The notes under the pieces: generated by a model
Seen by the model: only the letters and a program-made list of their open reading frames with translations
Database searches by the model: none
What the model was told of the DNA's origin: nothing
Shown: positions 60,412-64,000 of the stretch, piece after piece
How positions within the stretch are numbered: position 1 is the stretch's first letter
How the letters are laid out: every line of letters starts with the position of its first letter
Assembly: GCA_033782935.1 (NCBI GenBank)
Contig: JAWQEG010001225.1
Location: 849,434 to 913,433, forward strand
DNA: 64,000 nucleotides
Source of the DNA: Petrolisthes cinctipes
Taxonomy: Eukaryota; Arthropoda; Malacostraca; Decapoda; Porcellanidae
Direction of reading: 5' to 3'
Translations under genes and position numbers: made by a program

Positions 60412-60880
60412 AGGAAGCTAACAAACGAATACCACTGTGGAATCAACCCTAAAATAATGAAACCTTACAAGTGTGGTTGGTTAGGAAGGTAACAAACGAA
60501 TACCACTGTAGAATGGACCCTAAAATAATAAAACCTTACAAGTGTGGTTGGTTAGGAAGGTAACAAACGAATACCACTGTGGAATCAACTCTAAAATAAT
60601 GAAGCCTAACAAGTGTGGTTGGTTAGGAAGGTAACAAACGAATACCACTGTGGAATGGACCCTAAAAAAATAAAACCTTACAAGTGTGGTTGGTTAGGAA
60701 GGTAACAAACGAATACCACTGTAGAATGGACCCTAAAATAATAAAACCTTACAAGTGTGGTTGGTTAGGAAGGTAACAAACAAATACCACTGTGGAATGG
60801 ACCCTAAAATAATAAAGCCTTACAAGTGTGGTTGGTTTGGAAGGTAACAAACAAATTCCACTGTGGAATGGACCCAATGT
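60412..60880. repeat. 71-bp minisatellite (about 6.5 units)
   Basis: Units begin at about 60,421, 60,492, 60,563, 60,634, 60,705, 60,776 and 60,847: GTAACAAACGAATACCACTG... TTACAAGTGTGGTTGGTTAG. Two subtypes (AATCAAC and AATGGAC) alternate. Not found elsewhere in the window. Confidence 0.95.
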
Positions 60881-60883
60881 TAT

Positions 60884-60952
60884 TGTTATTGTTATATTAC
60901 AGACATCATGTGTGTGTACAATGACAGGGTGTGTGTGTGTGTGTACAATGAT

Positions 60953-60983
<31 letters not shown>

Positions 60984-61157
60984 ACAATGATAGGGTAGTG
61001 TGTGTGTGTGTGCGTGTGTGTGTACAATGATAGGGTAGTGTGTGTGTGTGTGTGTATACATTGATAGGGTAGTGTGTGTGTGTACATTGATATGGTAGTG
61101 TGTGTGTGTGTGTGTGTACAGAGGTTATTATTATTGTTTTATTACAGACATCATGTG
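60884..61157 (+). repeat. Duplicated acceptor/start region around GT-rich units
   Basis: TTATATTACAGACATCATGTGTG at 60,892 and TTTTATTACAGACATCATGTGTG at 61,137 are copies of one segment. Between them are five or so units of (GT)n plus TACAATGATAGGGTAGT. The right copy is the one joined to the coding exon. Confidence 0.85.
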
Positions 61158-61278
61158 TGGACGGAGTGTAATACTGATAATGGTGATGATGGTGATAATG
61201 GTGGTGATGGTGTTGGCTCTCACACCACCTGTTGATGCTGCAATACGTACTGGTAAGTTTGGACATTATTGTTTGTTA

Positions 61279-61322
<44 letters not shown>

Positions 61323-61431
61323 GAGAGAGGAAGGAAGAAGGGTGTGTGTGTGTGTGTGTGTGTGTAAAAAAGAGAGAGGAAGGAAGAAGGGTGTGTGTGT
61401 GTGTGTGTAAGAAAGAGAGAAGGAGGAATAA

Positions 61432-61466
<35 letters not shown>

Positions 61467-61630
61467 AAAAAGAGAAAGAAGAAATAAGTGTGTGTGTGTG
61501 TGTGTGTGTGTGTATGTACAAAAAAGAGAGAGGAAGGAAGATAGATGTGTGTGTGTGTGTGTGTGTATAAAAAAGAGAAAGAAGGAATAAGTGTGTGTGT
61601 GTGTGTGTGTACAAAAAAGAGAGAGGAAGG

Positions 61631-61668
<38 letters not shown>

Positions 61669-61754
61669 AAAAAAAGAGAGAGAAAGGAAGATAGGTGTGT
61701 GTGTGTGTGTGTTTGTGTGTGTGTGTGCAAAAAAAGAGAGAGGAAGGAAGATAG

Positions 61755-61791
<37 letters not shown>

Positions 61792-62227
61792 GGAAGGAAG
61801 GAGGGAAGGAGACAAGAATGGAGAGAAGGAGATAGGGAAGGAAGGGAGGAGGGAGGGAATGAAGGAGGGAAGGAGAAAAGAATGGAAGAAGGAGGGAGGG
61901 AAGGAGAAAAGAATGGAGAGAAGGAGTAAAAGAAGGAAGGAAGGAAGGAAGGATGAAAGAAGAGAAGAATGGAGTGAAGGAGATAGGGAAGGAAGGAAGG
62001 AAAGAGGGAAGGAGAAAAGAATGGAGGAAGGAGGGAGGGATGGAGAGAAGAATGGAGAGAAGGTGTAGTTGAAGGAAGGAAGGAAGGAGGAAGGAATAGA
62101 AAAATAGAGAGAAGGAGATAGGGAAGGAAGGAAGGAGGGAAGGAGAAAATATTGGAGGAAAGGAGAGAGAGAAAAATGGAGAGATGGAGCAGAAATGTCG
62201 ATATAAATAATAATCCACTATTACCCC

Positions 62228-62276
<49 letters not shown>

Positions 62277-63165
62277 ACAGTCATCACTAACAACTTTCCT
62301 CTCTCACCAGAATGTCCCGCCTACAACCAGTCATCCATGGTGCCTCAACAACCATTAGAGATGAACAAAATCGGTGAAGGTGTCATGGAGACTAGACTTC
62401 AGGTATTGTCTCCACCTGATAATAATACCACGTGGGGGACAAGTTTACACATCATGAATCAAGACGATAAACAAACTCTGGCAACACTCGACATTGATCA
62501 CATTACCGGACCTCATAACCAAGTCAACATCAAGTGTTCCTGTACTAGTGAAGATGATCTTTCCAGTGTCAAAACCATCACAGGACCAGACGTCATCACC
62601 AAGCTGGCACCTCAAGACTTTCTCAAGATTCGTGTCGGATGTTGGCATCTTTATTACCACATCGAGTACAAGATCACCTACCCATTGTCATTCACCAGAT
62701 TCAAGTGGAAAAAACAACCTAAACATCTCAAGAAGAAGGTCAGTTGTTCTCTTTATTAGCAATGCATACAGATAAAATCATGACAATTATTACCATATCC
62801 TGACCTAACCTAACCTAGCCTATAGTAACTTAACCTAACAAAACCTTACCTACACCAAACCTAACCTAACCTGCAGTAACCTAACCTACGGAAATCTAAC
62901 CTAACCTAACCTACAGTAACCTAAGCTAACTTAACTATCACCAGATGAATATAATAATGATGTAAATAATGATGTGTGTTATTATTATTTCAGGGAGGAG
63001 AGTGTTGGGTGGAGTTGTCAACTAACAATGATGATGAGGAGGAGAACCAGAAGTTGATGGACCACATATGTCCTTTCAACCTACCAGAGTTCCCACAACT
63101 TCAATTGACAGTCAAGTGTCCAGATAATGTTGAACAATGTGCAACCATCAACTTCTGCAACACCG
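61153..63165 (+). CDS. Uncharacterised secreted Cys-rich protein, exons 1-3, 3' partial
   Basis: Exons 61,153-61,252, 62,311-62,738 and 62,994-63,165, joined by GT-AG introns of phase 1, 0 and (out of exon 3) 1; donors GTAAGT, GTCAGT, GTTAGT and acceptors CTCACCAG, TTATTTCAG. Frames connect without stops to give 233 residues plus one base. Residues 1-30 form a signal peptide (Arg4, then a Met/Val/Ile-rich core and PPVDAA). The mature part has nine cysteines (35, 109, 111, 144, 180, 202, 218, 225, 231), N-glycosylation sites at 39, 71 and 72, a basic patch ([12 protein letters not shown], 165-176) ending exon 2 and an acidic stretch (DDEEE) in exon 3. The ATG is preceded by TTATTACAG, so a 5' UTR exon probably lies upstream. 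I do not recognise the family. More exons must lie to the right. Confidence 0.7.
61283..62273. repeat. Simple-sequence fill of intron 1
   Basis: The 1,058-bp intron (61,253-62,310) is nearly all simple sequence: eight (GT)n blocks each followed by AAAAAAGAGAGAGGAAGGAAG (61,283-61,790), a GGAAGGAAGGAGGGAAGGAG purine domain (61,790-62,190), and (GA)n at 62,231-62,273 just 37 bases before the acceptor. Confidence 0.9.
62795..62935. repeat. TTAGG-like degenerate repeats in intron 2
   Basis: CCTAACCTAACC motifs with CTACAGTAA/CTATAGTAA spacers fill much of the 255-bp intron. They resemble a degenerate form of the block's TTAGG satellite. Confidence 0.75.
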
Positions 63166-63379
63166 GTTAGTCTAATCCATCAACTTATGTTTATATTATT
63201 TAATTAAATTATATACTATATTAGTATTATATTGGATGTCACACAAGGATTTTTATAGCATTAATAATGAATGAAAAGTTATTGACAACCATCATTAGAA
63301 TATCAATATAAGAAAATTAAGCATGTAACACCAAGGTAAAGAAGTGGGTTATACACTTTTGGTACATTGAAGTGCCTTC

Positions 63380-63780
63380 ATTCCTTCGGAGAATGTCAAG
63401 AAACAGGACCTGGTAAACAAATATACTAATATCCTGTTGCTTGGAATAGTTTGGAGGAATCAGTTGCTCCAGTATTACTTTCTTAAAGGTATTATTTGTA
63501 ATGGGTGAATTAGAAGTCTACTAATTACCACAAACTATGCCAGGAAACAAATCATCTCAGTGATTCTAATACTCACCACATTCTCACCTTGTCTTATGCT
63601 AACCTTAAAGTTAATGATGCCTTTAAACAATTCCCAGCAACAGGCCACCATTATTTATGTTAACCTGGTTCTGTTTCCTGGCATACTTTGGAGGAATCAA
63701 GGTGCTCCAATGTACAGTTGCCAGCACTTATAAACGGTACATTCAGCGCTGTCAGTCCTCTTCTCCTGTACCAGTTATAT
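63380..63780 (-). repeat. Dispersed repeat relatives in intron 3
   Basis: 63,430-63,475 reads CTGTTGCTTGGAATAGTTTG-GAGGAATCAGTTGCTCCAG, almost identical to 9,885-9,925; a more diverged copy is at 63,668-63,710 and a third CAAACTATGCCAGGAAACA-type relic at 63,531-63,550. On the minus strand the first gives LEQLIPPNYSKQQ. Confidence 0.65.
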
Positions 63781-63920
63781 GTGCAGGCAATTTTACCTAC
63801 AGTGTAATAGCCTCTTAACAATGTATAATGGTACAATAGTCTCAATATTAGAGTCTCTGTGAGGTGTGTGTGTGTGTGTGTGTGTTTTACCATAATATAT
63901 ATTTATTAAATAAACATACA

Positions 63921-63921
<1 letters not shown>

Positions 63922-64000
<79 letters not shown>
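63922..64000. repeat. (AT)n microsatellite at the window edge
   Basis: At least 38 AT dinucleotides running out of the window. Confidence 0.95.

Noticed and set aside
61220..62293. 357-codon minus-strand [15 protein letters not shown]
   Set aside because: Lies in intron 1 simple sequence and is antisense to a gene with good splice signals.

Overview
The window is eukaryotic, repeat-rich, non-coding-dominated DNA, most likely from an arthropod and probably a decapod crustacean. Reasons: abundant (TTAGG)n/(CCTAA)n, the ancestral arthropod telomere motif; very dense and long microsatellites (CT, GT, TA, GAAGG, polypurine); several decayed non-LTR retrotransposon families; a Helitron; and one intron-containing gene. 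There are no bacterial-type genes, rRNAs, tRNAs or CRISPR arrays. Species assignment is inference.

Layout. Most of the window is about 2.5 copies of one composite block of nested mobile elements and minisatellites. Copy A runs 1-22,059 (it starts before the window). Copy B is split in two: 22,060-28,389 and about 38,290-53,817, separated by 9.9 kb of other sequence (region R). Copy C runs 53,818-60,067 and then stops abruptly. The block order is: 3' half of a non-LTR element with reverse transcriptase and RNase H (LINE-1a; my label, not the mammalian L1 family); a minus-strand Gypsy-like LTR and gag remnant interrupted by the LINE-1a poly(A) tail; a second, diverged endonuclease fragment of a LINE-1a relative (LINE-1b) split by a hAT-like non-autonomous element; a 36-bp minisatellite; a CT tract; a long imperfect palindrome with a C-rich repeat; CT arrays; TTAGG plus a polypurine domain; a second LINE (LINE-2) lodged in a 43-bp minisatellite; a 22-bp GT-rich minisatellite; a TTAGG-derived satellite; a Helitron with TC...CTAG ends and a Pif1-type helicase remnant; a 149-bp MITE with TTA target duplication; then the 5' end of the next LINE-1a.

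Region R (28,390-38,290) holds a broken minus-strand LINE (LINE-3), itself split by a Tc1-like TA-flanked element with about 130-200-bp terminal inverted repeats; a minus-strand ORF with a cold-shock-like motif; a small extra fragment (D) of the LINE-1b/hAT module; and about 2.4 kb with no recognisable gene.

Region S (60,068-64,000) is different: 36-bp and 71-bp tandem arrays, then the only credible host gene, a signal-peptide-bearing, cysteine-rich secreted protein with three visible exons (61,153-61,252; 62,311-62,738; 62,994-63,165), running off the right end. Its first intron is almost pure simple sequence.

None of the element ORFs is intact. Many stop codons are shared by the duplicated copies, so decay largely preceded duplication. 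The strongest oddities are the mosaic relationships of copies A/B/C, and a 108-bp inverted repeat inside the Helitron whose two arms changed together in one copy. All alignments were made by eye; boundaries marked approximate are so.
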